Source: Bullifex porci
Lineage (GTDB): Bacteria; Spirochaetota; Spirochaetia; Sphaerochaetales; Sphaerochaetaceae
NCBI RefSeq assembly: GCF_009695635.1
Contig: NZ_VUNN01000005.1
Coordinates: 58,543 to 122,542, forward strand
Length of the DNA: 64,000 bases
Direction: 5' to 3'
Part shown: piece by piece, positions 1-8,959 of the stretch
How the letters are laid out: each line of letters opens with the position of its first letter
Position numbering within the stretch: position 1 is the stretch's first letter
The notes under the pieces: model-generated
Told to the model about the DNA's origin: nothing
What the model saw: the letters and a program-made list of their open reading frames with translations, nothing else
Databases searched by the model: none
Translations under genes and position numbers: made by a program

Positions 1-420
1 GGTGAAAACAGTTCTTTTGATTCTCTCCATACTTTAGATAACCTAGTAAAGATTGATACTATAAAAAAGGGTAAGGGAAACATCGCAGGTGTTGAAATTC
101 CTGTATTTGAGGATTTGACCTTCAAGGATATTTCTTATTCTCTTTTTGAGTATCCACTTTGGGTCGATAGTGGTATTGAGGCTCTTAAAAAGGCAAGTGT
201 TTATGATGCAAGAGTTAAAACTCTTCAAGAACAAATTGATTTGCTTAATAAAGAGCTAAGAACTACAAGTCAGCGTGTTAATCTCTTTGAAAAGGTTAAA
301 ATACCTGAAGCAAAAGAGAATATCAGAAGAATTGGTATTTATCTCGGTGATCAGCAGACCTCTGCTGTCGTTAGAGGAAAGATCGCTAAAAAGAAGCTTA
401 CGAAGGAGGATATTGCATGA
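1..420 (+). CDS. atpD: V-type ATP synthase subunit D, 3' part
   Basis: The reading frame is open from base 1 to a TGA at 418-420, so this is the last 139 residues of a gene that begins before the window. Subunit D is the central-stalk (rotor) protein of V/A-type ATPases that links the A3B3 head to the membrane ring. The visible part is largely a charged helix ending in a lysine-rich tail (KIAKKKL), as in family members, including the run of residues around RVNLFEKVKIPEAKENIRRI that is typical of this family. The stop overlaps the start of the subunit I gene by ATGA, so the two are probably coupled. Identity rests on family resemblance and on the neighbours atpI and atpK. Confidence 0.9.
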   Translation, partial: GENSSFDSLHTLDNLVKIDTIKKGKGNIAGVEIPVFEDLTFKDISYSLFEYPLWVDSGIEALKKASVYDARVKTLQEQIDLLNKELRTTSQRVNLFEKVKIPEAKENIRRIGIYLGDQQTSAVVRGKIAKKKLTKEDIA

Positions 421-2261
421 TAGAGGGTATGCTAAGTGTAACTCTTGCAGCACCTGTTTCTGAAAAGAAAGAGATGCTAAAGAGCTTAAGAAAACTCGGG
501 TTAATGCATGTTTCTTCCCTTAAAAAGAGCTGTGAGGCTTCAGATGTCATCGACCGTGATATCACACAAATGATGAACATCCTATCGGCGATTAAGGAAA
601 TTGGATCAAAGCAAAAGAACCTTGAGCAAAAGTCCTTAAGTGATAAAGAGTTTAAAGAGCTAAATAATAACTTAAAGGAGCTTTTAGTTGAAAAGGGACA
701 GGATGTAGAGGAGCTTAGAAGACTCTCAATGCTTCGCTCTGAGCTTGAGCCATGGGGTGATATTGATTTAAGTGATTTAAATTATCTCACATCAAATGGT
801 GTTAAGCTATATTTCTACACCTTAGGAAAAAAGGAAAAGGAAAGCTTAAAGGCAGATGAAAATGTAAGCTTTATCTCATTAAAAGAGGTTAATTCAATGA
901 ATGCTATAGCAGTTATTGGAAAGCCTTTAGATAAAGCATTTCCTGCTAATGAATTTATTCCAGGTGAGGTTTCTCTAAATCAATTAATTAATAGAGAAAA
1001 GGAGCTTAATAATAGACTTTCCTTTATAAATGAAACATTTAGTAATTCGGCTTGCTATGTTGATGCTTACAAAAAGCAAATTAAGCTTTCAAGCCAAGAC
1101 TCAATGTTTGAGAAGGTTGATGCAACATGTGAGGATGTTGAAGTAATTACTCTTTTGCATGGATATATTCCACAGGATGATATTTCTTCATTTAAGGATT
1201 TTGCATCTAAAAATGGTTATGCATACTTAATAGATGAAATTAAGGATGATGAGAACCCTCCAACTAAGATTAAGTACAAGGGCTTAATAAGAATTATTAA
1301 ACCATTATACGATATTCTTGGTACTGTACCTGGCTACAGAGAATATGATATTTCTTTGTACTTCCTTCTTTATTTTTCTGTATTCTTTGCCATGATTATT
1401 GGTGATGCAGGATATGGATTAATATTCCTGCTTATTGCAGCTTTAATTCATATTAAAAGTAAGAAGGCTAGTGATGTAGTCATTCTAGTCTACGTTCTAG
1501 GGGCCACGACGGTAATATGGGGAGCTTTGACTGGTACATGGTTTGGTAGTGTTAATGTAATAAATGCACTTCCATTCTTAAAGGTATTTATAATTCCATC
1601 GATTTGTAACTTCTCAGAGGAGTTATATGGAATTCCATCTGTATTTGCACAAAACACAGTAATGAAGTTCTGCTTTATCTTAGGTGCAAGCCAAATTGGA
1701 TTAGCTTGTGTAATAAATGTAGTAAGTAAGATAAGAGCAAAGAACCTTTCATTTATTGCAGATATTGGTTGGCTTATCGATGTATTAGTAATATACATGC
1801 TAGTTCTATTCCTAGTACTTAATGAGAAGGTTAACTTCCCTTTAATTATTGGTGGAGTAGCATGTGGCTTTGTACTAGTATGTCTCTTTGGAAAACAGGA
1901 GCCTGGGCTAAAGTTCTCTAAGGGATTAGTAAAGAGCTTATCTGATGCCTTTACAGTATTCTTAAACACAATTAGCTGTTTTGGTAATGTAATGAGCTAC
2001 ATAAGACTCTTTGCAGTTGGTATGGCTTCTCTTGCTATCGCTGATTCTTTCAACGAGATGGCAGGTGGTATGTTATCTGGTTTTGCACTTCCTGCAGGTA
2101 TTTTAGTACTTGTAATTGGACATGCATTAAACCTAGTAATGGGATTGCTCAGCGTCGTAGTACATGGCGTAAGACTCAATCTTCTCGAATTCTCCAATCA
2201 GCTCGGTATGGAGTGGACTGGATACAACTATGATCCGTTTAAGGAAACGGCTATTAAATAA
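417..2261 (+). CDS. atpI: V-type ATP synthase subunit I (membrane a-subunit)
   Basis: 614 residues. Subunit I is the stator membrane protein that forms the ion half-channels against the proteolipid ring. The first ~310 residues are soluble and helix-rich; the rest contains about seven to eight hydrophobic segments. The arginine essential for ion translocation is recognisable as R530 in MSYIRLFAVGMA. The ATG overlaps the atpD stop (ATGA), and atpK follows after 27 bases, giving the order D-I-K found in spirochaete and archaeal-type operons. Whether the coupling ion is H+ or Na+ cannot be decided from this subunit. Length is normal for bacterial V-type I subunits. Confidence 0.95.
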   Translation: MIEGMLSVTLAAPVSEKKEMLKSLRKLGLMHVSSLKKSCEASDVIDRDITQMMNILSAIKEIGSKQKNLEQKSLSDKEFKELNNNLKELLVEKGQDVEELRRLSMLRSELEPWGDIDLSDLNYLTSNGVKLYFYTLGKKEKESLKADENVSFISLKEVNSMNAIAVIGKPLDKAFPANEFIPGEVSLNQLINREKELNNRLSFINETFSNSACYVDAYKKQIKLSSQDSMFEKVDATCEDVEVITLLHGYIPQDDISSFKDFASKNGYAYLIDEIKDDENPPTKIKYKGLIRIIKPLYDILGTVPGYREYDISLYFLLYFSVFFAMIIGDAGYGLIFLLIAALIHIKSKKASDVVILVYVLGATTVIWGALTGTWFGSVNVINALPFLKVFIIPSICNFSEELYGIPSVFAQNTVMKFCFILGASQIGLACVINVVSKIRAKNLSFIADIGWLIDVLVIYMLVLFLVLNEKVNFPLIIGGVACGFVLVCLFGKQEPGLKFSKGLVKSLSDAFTVFLNTISCFGNVMSYIRLFAVGMASLAIADSFNEMAGGMLSGFALPAGILVLVIGHALNLVMGLLSVVVHGVRLNLLEFSNQLGMEWTGYNYDPFKETAIK

Positions 2262-2288
2262 TTAAAAGTATTTAAAGGAGATATTTAT

Positions 2289-2729
2289 ATGTCTAATTTA
2301 GCTTATGTAGGTATGGTTTGTGCTCTTTGTTTTTCAGCTATTGGTTCAGGTCTTGGAGCTGGTCTTGCAGCTCAGTCAGCAGTAGGTGGATGGAAGAAAT
2401 GTTATTCAGAAGGTAAGCCAGCTCCATTTATTATGGTTGCATTCGCTGGTGCTCCTCTTACACAGACAATCTATGGCTTCTTGTTAATGAACTTCATCAA
2501 TTCAGCTTTCCAGGCTACAGGTAACATGCTTATGTGTCTTGGTGTTGGTGTATTTGGTGGTCTCGCTATTGGCTTATCTGCATTCTTACAGGGTAAGGTT
2601 GCGGCTTGCTCAGCAGATGCATTAGCTGAAACAGGTAAGGGTACTGCTAACTACTTTATCGTAGTAGGTATTGTTGAAACAGTAGCTCTCTTTACTCTCG
2701 TATTCAGCATGCTCCTTCTTAATAGCTAA
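2289..2729 (+). CDS. atpK: V-type ATP synthase subunit K (proteolipid)
   Basis: 146 residues forming a duplicated hairpin with four membrane helices; this is the rotor ring subunit. The ion-binding carboxylate is E130 in the last helix (GIVETVAL), while the matching place in the first hairpin is Q59 (APLTQTIYG), so there is one carboxylate per four helices as in Enterococcus NtpK. A glutamine in the first hairpin is also seen in sodium-pumping rings, but that alone does not prove Na+ specificity. A good ribosome-binding site (AAAGGAG) precedes the ATG. The gene is closed by the terminator at 2745-2780 and is the last of the operon. Confidence 0.95.
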   Translation: MSNLAYVGMVCALCFSAIGSGLGAGLAAQSAVGGWKKCYSEGKPAPFIMVAFAGAPLTQTIYGFLLMNFINSAFQATGNMLMCLGVGVFGGLAIGLSAFLQGKVAACSADALAETGKGTANYFIVVGIVETVALFTLVFSMLLLNS

Positions 2730-2744
2730 TAATAAATTAAGCGT

Positions 2745-2780
2745 TAAAAAGCTACCAGAAAAACTGGTAGCTTTTATTTT
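2745..2780. terminator. Bidirectional intrinsic terminator between atpK and the ABC operon
   Basis: A 9-bp perfect stem (AGCTACCAG / CTGGTAGCT) with loop AAAAA lies at 2750-2772. A T-rich tract follows on the plus strand and an A-rich tract precedes it, so it can end both atpK on the plus strand and the converging transporter gene on the minus strand. Confidence 0.85.
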
Positions 2781-3457
2781 TAGCTTATAGAAGTTGTCTT
2801 CATATCACTTCTTTTTAATCGAAGTATTATAGTTGAAGCAAAATAAAAAATCACAGAAGAAACAACTGCAAATAGCGGCTCAGCAAAGTTTATAATTCCC
2901 TTATTGACAGTTGTTGAAATAATACTATCTAGGTTAGCAACAAAGATAAAGTAGCATATACATATTAAGCTAATTACGATAAATGAGATAAAAGGCTTAA
3001 ATAGGGTAGTAATAGATGAGAAGAAACAGCCTACTGCAAAGCAAAATAGTGAGCTTGATAAGCTTATTATTAATAAATCAGAGCTTGTAATAGTAGCTGG
3101 GTAAAATAAGCTATAAATAAAATTTGTCAACAATATAATTAGCATCGAAATTATTATTGAGCAAATAACTCTTAATGCATATCTCATTGATGCTTTTATT
3201 CTACACCCTCCAAAGCTCATGAATAATCTTATATATTGCAAGCTAAGACAACCACAAACAAGATAATAAATTGCAATTACACCTACACAAACAGATGGAA
3301 TCATTGTTAATACAATTAATAAATCGTTTATGCTTTGCTTTGCTAAAAAGTTTATCCCGGATGTACATAATATCATTGCACAATTTGCACAAAGAATTGC
3401 TATTAATGCACCAAATGTAAGATCCTTAAAAATTAAATCTATCTTTTTACTCATCAC
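2780..3457 (-). CDS. ABC-2-like membrane permease of a small exporter
   Basis: 225 residues with about six hydrophobic segments and little else; no catalytic motif. It lies nine bases downstream of an ABC ATPase gene, which lies directly downstream of a GntR-type regulator; this three-gene order is the one seen for YtrA-regulated transporters of Firmicutes, so it is most likely the permease half of that transporter. The substrate is unknown; relatives are linked to envelope stress or peptide antibiotics, but nothing in the sequence shows that here. It is shorter and less conserved than most ABC-2 permeases, so the family assignment rests mainly on context. Confidence 0.6.
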   Translation of the reverse strand: MMSKKIDLIFKDLTFGALIAILCANCAMILCTSGINFLAKQSINDLLIVLTMIPSVCVGVIAIYYLVCGCLSLQYIRLFMSFGGCRIKASMRYALRVICSIIISMLIILLTNFIYSLFYPATITSSDLLIISLSSSLFCFAVGCFFSSITTLFKPFISFIVISLICICYFIFVANLDSIISTTVNKGIINFAEPLFAVVSSVIFYFASTIILRLKRSDMKTTSIS

Positions 3458-3465
3458 TTTACTCC

Positions 3466-4290
3466 TTATTTACAAACAGCGATAAAATACTCTTGAAGAT
3501 CGACATTATTTATTCTGTCCTCTTCAATATTTAGCTCTCCCTTATATATTATGCTTCTTCCAAGTGGTGTGGTTTTATCCTCTAAAACTACAATATTTTG
3601 TAAGTCTATACTCTCATTAGAATTGAGGCTTACTCTATGTAAATTAGCTAAAAGAGCTTCCTTTTCTTCATCAACGATAAGCTTTCCATGGTGAATAAGC
3701 TTAACACTATCAATTAGCTTAGATACCTCTTCAATTAAGTGTGTTGAGATAACAAAGCATTTATCTAAATTAAATTTTTCAAGCATTAGCTGGTAGAATA
3801 GGTCTCTGTGAGTTGCATCAAGTCCTAAAATAGGCTCATCAAAGAATATGAAGCTTTCACTAGCTGTCAAAGCTAAGATATCCTTAAAAATAGTTCTATA
3901 TCCAGTTGACTGCTTTTCCCAGCTTTTATTTATATTTAACTCAAATTTATCTGCAAGCATGCACATTTCATCAAAGCTGCGATTTGTGTAATAAGCATAT
4001 TCCTTAAATATTTTCTTAATCTTTTCACCTGAGACAAAGTAGTTTTCTTCACCAACAGAGTAGATATTTCTTTTTGCACCTTCATCGGTGATTGGATCTT
4101 TACCATCTAAAGCTATAGTACCTTCATCAGCAAATATCTTTCCTGTAAGTGTTTTTATCATTGTGCTTTTTCCAGCACCATTTCTTCCTAGTAAGCCATA
4201 TATATGACCTGTTTCAAACTTAGTTGAAACACTATCTAAAGCTTTAATATTAGAGTAGCTTTTTGTTATATTATCTAAAGTTAATATCAT
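3466..4290 (-). CDS. ABC transporter ATP-binding protein with altered signature motif
   Basis: 274 residues. Walker A is GRNGAGKST (35-43), Walker B is FIFFDEP with D151-E152, a D-loop GLDA follows, and the switch histidine is H184 in STHLIEE. The LSGGQ signature is replaced by a stretch around STGYR (128-132), so ATP hydrolysis geometry at that site may differ. The last ~70 residues are a poorly conserved C-terminal extension. Its ATG overlaps the stop of the upstream regulator by one base (TAATG) and the permease follows after eight bases, so all three are probably one transcript. Its role is to power the neighbouring permease. Confidence 0.85.
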   Translation of the reverse strand: MILTLDNITKSYSNIKALDSVSTKFETGHIYGLLGRNGAGKSTMIKTLTGKIFADEGTIALDGKDPITDEGAKRNIYSVGEENYFVSGEKIKKIFKEYAYYTNRSFDEMCMLADKFELNINKSWEKQSTGYRTIFKDILALTASESFIFFDEPILGLDATHRDLFYQLMLEKFNLDKCFVISTHLIEEVSKLIDSVKLIHHGKLIVDEEKEALLANLHRVSLNSNESIDLQNIVVLEDKTTPLGRSIIYKGELNIEEDRINNVDLQEYFIAVCK

Positions 4291-4652
4291 TAATAATTCT
4301 CCTTAATACTTAATATTAGTTCATCACATTCAATCTTTAGGCTTTTTGCTTCCTTAACTAAGGGCTTGATATATTCATCAATAAAGCCTTGGCGCTTTTT
4401 TTGAAGTATTTTTTCAACCGCACCTGGTACCACAAACATTCCGATACCTCTTTTCTTCTCAACTAGACCTTGCTCAACTAATAGATTAACACCCTTAAGG
4501 GTAGTTGCAGGGTTTAGCTTGAGGACAACAGATAATTCAGTTGTAGATGGAATTGGCTTTTCCTCTTGGAAAATTCCATTAAGGATGTCATTTTCTAAAA
4601 ACTCAGCAAGCTGAATAAATATTGGTCTATCACTTGAAAACTTATAGTTCAT
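4290..4652 (-). CDS. GntR-family transcriptional regulator, YtrA type
   Basis: 120 residues. The first ~75 residues are a winged helix-turn-helix with the typical GntR pattern (PSTTELSVVLKLNPATTLKG and then GLVEKKRGIGMFV). The C-terminal part is only ~45 residues of predicted helix, too short for a FadR or UTRA ligand domain, which fits the YtrA subfamily. A strong ribosome-binding site (AGGAGG) is seven bases before the ATG. It is the first gene of the regulator-ATPase-permease operon, and a palindrome overlaps its predicted transcription start, so it probably represses its own operon; the inducer is unknown. Confidence 0.88.
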   Translation of the reverse strand: MNYKFSSDRPIFIQLAEFLENDILNGIFQEEKPIPSTTELSVVLKLNPATTLKGVNLLVEQGLVEKKRGIGMFVVPGAVEKILQKKRQGFIDEYIKPLVKEAKSLKIECDELILSIKENY

Positions 4653-4666
4653 AATCCTCCTTTATT

Positions 4667-4690
4667 GGTTAGTTACTTAACTAATTAACC
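4667..4690 (-). promoter_or_regulatory. Palindromic operator candidate for the GntR regulator
   Basis: A 24-base imperfect palindrome; 10 of 12 position pairs are symmetric, with GGTTA and TAACC at the ends. A perfect 7-bp inverted repeat TTAGTTA-CT-TAACTAA (4669-4684) is nested in it. It sits just after the -10 box, over the predicted transcription start of the operon, which is a good place for repression. Confidence 0.65.
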
Positions 4691-4719
4691 ATCATAGTAA
4701 TGTACTATATTTGAGTCAA
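4691..4719 (-). promoter_or_regulatory. Sigma-70-type promoter of the GntR/ABC operon
   Basis: On the minus strand TTGACT (4719-4714) and TATGAT (4696-4691) are separated by 17 bases. Transcription would begin near 4684, inside the palindrome and about 30 bases before the regulator's ATG. Confidence 0.75.
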
Positions 4720-4785
4720 TAGATATTTAAATATTTTTTTAATAGGGTAAGGATATAATTTTTTTATTATGCTATTATTTTGATC

Positions 4786-5094
4786 ATGGTTGTTGATGAA
4801 TTAAAAAACATTCAAAAATATGAAGCTATACTTCCTGCTTTGAAGGATTATAAATCATATCTATATTCAGAGTGTGAAGATATGAATGCCTTTCATAGTG
4901 ATAGTAAGAAATCTACCTTAATCATTTCAAAGGAGGGTAGCTGTAAGCTTGCTACTACCTGGAGAGAGGTTAAAAATTCAAGAGATACAACTGCAGTTAT
5001 TATATTAAAGGAAGGTGAATTTGCTCTATTTCTTCCTGGTGAAAAGTATTTAACAAAAAACTGTGGTAAAACTATTAAGTTTGTTTTGGAGTAG
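4786..5094 (+). CDS. Short YhcH/YjgK/YiaL-like protein
   Basis: 102 residues from the ATG at 4786 (a TTG six bases earlier is in frame but less likely). The N-terminal pattern (VDELKNIQKYEAILPALKDY) and the C-terminal pattern (LKEGEFALFLPGEKYLTK then a KFVLE end) recall the DUF386 family of cupin-fold proteins (YhcH, YiaL, EbgC), thought to act on sugars or sugar anomers. Family members are usually ~150 residues, so ~50 residues of the middle are missing and the usual HxP-like metal motif is replaced by EKYLTK; activity is doubtful. It has no ribosome-binding site. ispG starts three bases after its stop. Confidence 0.5.
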   Translation: MVVDELKNIQKYEAILPALKDYKSYLYSECEDMNAFHSDSKKSTLIISKEGSCKLATTWREVKNSRDTTAVIILKEGEFALFLPGEKYLTKNCGKTIKFVLE

Positions 5095-5096
5095 GT

Positions 5097-6137
5097 ATGT
5101 TTAGTAAAAGGGTTGCAATGATAAAGGACTTATCTATTGGTGGTAATAATCCAATAAGAGTTCAAACCATGTATGATAGCCAAATTTGTGATACAGATGT
5201 TGATGAGGTTATAAGAAGAATAAAGCTTCTAGCTGCAATGGGATGTGATATTATTCGATTTAGCTATGTATCATCAAAGGATAAAGATAACTTTACTAAA
5301 ATATGTCAGCTTTCACCAATCCCTATTGTTGCAGATATTCATTTTGACTATAAGCTTGCTATAGAGGCTTTAAAATGTGGAGCTCCTAAAATTAGAATTA
5401 ATCCAGGTAATATTGGCCCTAAATGGAAAAGTGAAGAGGTAATAAAGGCTGCTAAGGATTATAATGCGGCAGTAAGAATTGGATTAAATAGTGGATCCTT
5501 ACCTCATAATGATAAGAATCTTGATACTCCAACATTAATGGTTGATACAGCTCTTGAGTATTTATCCTGGTTTGAAGCTTGGGGCTTTGATAATAGTGTA
5601 ATATCTCTTAAGGCATCAGATCCTGAAATAACACTTGAAGCAAATAGAAAGCTTTCTAAAATGTGTGATTACCCAATACATATAGGGGTTACAGAGGCTG
5701 GTGGTATTGTAACCTCCTGTATAAGATCAACTTGGGCATTAGGTAATCTTTTAAAGGAAGGAATTGGAGACACTATTAGAGTTTCGATTACTGGTAGTAT
5801 AGAAGCAGAGGTTCAAGCAGCAGTTGAAATATTAAGGACGCTAGGCTTAAGAAAGGGTGGAGTAAGAATTGTTTCCTGTCCTCGCTGTGGTCGTCATTCC
5901 TTTGACTCACAAGGGTTCTTAAATAAAATAGAAAATAGATTACTATCTTTAAACAAGGATATAACTGTTGCAATTATGGGTTGCCAGGTTAATGGACCTG
6001 GAGAAGCAAAAAATGCAGATGTTGCAATAACTGGAATTGGTAACAGTACATTTATATATAGAAATGGTGAACTATTTAAGAAAGTAACTTTTGATGATGC
6101 AGAAAAGGTGTTATTTGATTTAATTGAAGAATTATGA
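5097..6137 (+). CDS. ispG: 4-hydroxy-3-methylbut-2-en-1-yl diphosphate synthase
   Basis: 346 residues. IspG (GcpE) reduces MEcPP to HMBPP in the MEP isoprenoid pathway, using a [4Fe-4S] cluster. The cluster ligands are visible as C261 and C264 (SCPRCGRH) and C296, with the fourth ligand E303 in MGCQVNGPGE. The N-terminal TIM-barrel half is intact, with the usual start VQTM and RISVG-like strands. Length is that of the short bacterial form without the plant or Chlamydia insertion. It follows the short YhcH-like gene by two bases and its stop overlaps the uvrA start, so it is in the middle of a run of co-directional genes. No other MEP gene is in the window. Confidence 0.97.
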   Translation: MFSKRVAMIKDLSIGGNNPIRVQTMYDSQICDTDVDEVIRRIKLLAAMGCDIIRFSYVSSKDKDNFTKICQLSPIPIVADIHFDYKLAIEALKCGAPKIRINPGNIGPKWKSEEVIKAAKDYNAAVRIGLNSGSLPHNDKNLDTPTLMVDTALEYLSWFEAWGFDNSVISLKASDPEITLEANRKLSKMCDYPIHIGVTEAGGIVTSCIRSTWALGNLLKEGIGDTIRVSITGSIEAEVQAAVEILRTLGLRKGGVRIVSCPRCGRHSFDSQGFLNKIENRLLSLNKDITVAIMGCQVNGPGEAKNADVAITGIGNSTFIYRNGELFKKVTFDDAEKVLFDLIEEL

Positions 6138-8959
6138 ATGATGAAATAATAATTAGGGGTGCTAAGCAGCACAATTTAAAAAATATAGATATAAATTTGC
6201 CTAAAAATAAATTGATAGTTATGAGTGGTTTATCAGGATCGGGTAAATCCTCTCTTGCGTTTGATACTATATTTGCTGAAGGTCAAAGAAGATATGTAGA
6301 GTCTTTATCTGCATATGCAAGACAGTTCTTAGGTCGTCTAGATAAGCCAAATGTTGATACAATAGAGGGCTTAAGTCCTGCTATAGCAATTGAGCAGAAA
6401 TCTACTCATAAAAACCCTAGATCAATAGTTGGTACTATTACAGAAATATATGATTACTATAGACTCCTATGGGCACGCTGTGGACATGTTCACTGTCCAA
6501 TTTGTGGAAAAGAAATATCTGAAATGTCTGTTGACCAAATTATTGATATTATTTTTTCACACCAAGAGGGTGGGCGTTTGATAATATCATCTCCTGTTGC
6601 AAGAGGAAAAAAAGGAGAGTTTAAGAAGGTATTTGATGATGCACTTCAGGCTGGATATACAAGGTGTATAGTTGATGGGAAGATGTTTATGCTTGAGGAT
6701 GAAATTCCATCTCTTGATAAACAATTTAAGCATTCAATTTCTGTTGTGATTGATAGATTACTAAATAGAAAGGAAGATCGAGCAAGACTTGCAGATGCAA
6801 TTGAAAGTGCAACAGATATGTCTGATGGACTTGTAGAGGTTGAGTATGTAACTGAGGGTAAGAAGGAGTTATATAGTGAGAAAAACTCCTGTCCTGATTG
6901 TGGTATTACTATTCCAGAAGTTGAACCAAGATTTTTCTCCTTTAATAATCCCTATGGAGCTTGCCCTAGCTGTAATGGTCTTGGCTTTAAAAGTGAATTT
7001 GATATAAAGAAAATTATTCCTGACCCTACAAAAAGCTACAATGAGGGTGGTATAGTTACACATAGTCCAACTCAAAATTTTAGTGGCTCATATATCAAAG
7101 CCTTAGCGAAGGCATATAACTTTTCATTAGATCTTCCTCTCCAGGATTGGCCTAAGGAGGCAAAAAAGGTTCTGCTATATGGTGGTGGAAAGGTTCTAGA
7201 TGTTGAGTACGAAAATGGTAAGAAGACAACTAAGTACCATATGAATGAGCAATATCCGGGAATTATTAAAGAGCTTGATAGAAGATATTATGAGACTCAA
7301 TCAATATATATTCGTTCATGGCTTGATACACTAAAAGAAACTCGTTTATGCCCTGATTGTAATGGTCAGCGCTTAAGAAAGGAAGCTCTTAATATTTTAA
7401 TTGGTGGTAAAAATATTTGGGAGGTTACCTCTTTAAGTGTTAAGGAATCATTAGAGTTTTTTAATAATTTAAATTTAACTGAAACAGAAATTAAGATTTC
7501 AAAGGAAATACTTAAAGAGATAAAAGCAAGATTAAACTTCTTAAAGAATGTAGGACTAAATTATCTTACATTATCAAGAGCTAGTGCAACACTATCTGGT
7601 GGAGAAGCTCAGAGAATTAGACTTGCGACACAAATTGGATCTGCGCTCACTGGTGTTATGTATGTACTTGATGAACCATCAATTGGGTTACACCAAAGAG
7701 ATAATGAAAAGCTTATAAATACTCTTAAGGAGCTTAAGGAATTAGGTAACACAGTTATAGTTGTAGAGCATGATGAGGATACAATTAGAGCTGCAGATTA
7801 CGTTGTTGATTTAGGACCAGGTGCAGGTGAGCATGGAGGAGAGGTAATAGCTAAGGGAACACCTGAGGAAATTGAAAAAAATGAAAAGAGTATTACAGGT
7901 GCTTTTCTATCTAAAAGATTAACAATACCAGTTCCTGCTGTACGTAGAGAAGGTAATGGAAAAGAATTAGTACTACACGATTGTACTATGAATAATCTTA
8001 AAAATATTACAGCTCACATTCCACTTGGAAAGCTTGTTATTTTAACTGGTGTTTCTGGAAGTGGTAAATCTACACTCTTAAATGAATTATTAATTCCTTC
8101 TATTAAGGCTCATCTTGATAAAAAGAAGGATAAAAACATTGATGGCTGTGGACCATTAGAGGGCTTTTCTAATATTGATAAGGTAATTAATATCGACCAA
8201 AGTCCAATAGGGCGAACCCCTAGAAGTAACCCTGCTACCTATGTCGGGCTTTATACTTCAATTAGAGATTTATTTGCATCTCTACCTGAATCAAAGGCAA
8301 GAGGCTTTAAGAGTGGAAGATTTAGCTTTAATGTGCCTGGTGGTAGATGTGAAAATTGTCAGGGTGATGGAACTATAAAGATCGAGATGCACTTTTTACC
8401 AGATGTATATGTGCCTTGTGATGTATGTCATGGAAAGAGATACAATAAGGAAACTCTTCAGGTTCAATATAAAGGTAAGAATATTTCAGATGTCCTTGAT
8501 ATGACAGTAAGTGAAGCCTATGAGTTTTTTAATGCAATTCCAGCTATAAAAAATAAATTAGAGACACTTATGTCTGTTGGTCTTGATTACATCCATCTTG
8601 GTCAAAGCGCATTAACACTCTCTGGAGGTGAGGCTCAAAGAGTAAAGCTTTCACTTGAATTAAGTAAAAGAAGTACAGGTAAAACACTCTATGTACTTGA
8701 TGAACCAACTACAGGCTTACACTTTGCCGATGTTAAGAAATTAATGGAGGTAATTAATTCTCTAGTTGATCAAGGAAATAGTGTAATTTTAATTGAGCAT
8801 AATCTTGATGTAATTAAGTGTGCTGACTATATAATAGATTTAGGACCTGAGGGTGGTGATGAGGGTGGTAGGATTATCGCAGAAGGCACCCCTGAAGAGG
8901 TTGCAAAGGTAGAAGAAAGCTATACAGGACAATTCTTAAGGAGATATCTTGCGAACTAA
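6134..8959 (+). CDS. uvrA: Excinuclease ABC subunit A
   Basis: 941 residues, full length. UvrA is the damage-sensing ATPase of nucleotide excision repair and loads UvrB. Two ABC modules are complete: Walker A GLSGSGKSS at 32-40 and GVSGSGKST from 639, signatures LSGGEAQR starting at 487 and 829. CxxC zinc-module pairs are seen (CPIC, CPDC/CPSC, and CENC...CDVC late in the protein). The ATG overlaps the ispG stop by four bases (ATGA). The next gene, lptD-like, begins inside the last codons of uvrA. As I recall, T. pallidum has the same uvrA-lptD neighbourhood. No uvrB or uvrC is in the window. Confidence 0.98.
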   Translation: MNDEIIIRGAKQHNLKNIDINLPKNKLIVMSGLSGSGKSSLAFDTIFAEGQRRYVESLSAYARQFLGRLDKPNVDTIEGLSPAIAIEQKSTHKNPRSIVGTITEIYDYYRLLWARCGHVHCPICGKEISEMSVDQIIDIIFSHQEGGRLIISSPVARGKKGEFKKVFDDALQAGYTRCIVDGKMFMLEDEIPSLDKQFKHSISVVIDRLLNRKEDRARLADAIESATDMSDGLVEVEYVTEGKKELYSEKNSCPDCGITIPEVEPRFFSFNNPYGACPSCNGLGFKSEFDIKKIIPDPTKSYNEGGIVTHSPTQNFSGSYIKALAKAYNFSLDLPLQDWPKEAKKVLLYGGGKVLDVEYENGKKTTKYHMNEQYPGIIKELDRRYYETQSIYIRSWLDTLKETRLCPDCNGQRLRKEALNILIGGKNIWEVTSLSVKESLEFFNNLNLTETEIKISKEILKEIKARLNFLKNVGLNYLTLSRASATLSGGEAQRIRLATQIGSALTGVMYVLDEPSIGLHQRDNEKLINTLKELKELGNTVIVVEHDEDTIRAADYVVDLGPGAGEHGGEVIAKGTPEEIEKNEKSITGAFLSKRLTIPVPAVRREGNGKELVLHDCTMNNLKNITAHIPLGKLVILTGVSGSGKSTLLNELLIPSIKAHLDKKKDKNIDGCGPLEGFSNIDKVINIDQSPIGRTPRSNPATYVGLYTSIRDLFASLPESKARGFKSGRFSFNVPGGRCENCQGDGTIKIEMHFLPDVYVPCDVCHGKRYNKETLQVQYKGKNISDVLDMTVSEAYEFFNAIPAIKNKLETLMSVGLDYIHLGQSALTLSGGEAQRVKLSLELSKRSTGKTLYVLDEPTTGLHFADVKKLMEVINSLVDQGNSVILIEHNLDVIKCADYIIDLGPEGGDEGGRIIAEGTPEEVAKVEESYTGQFLRRYLAN

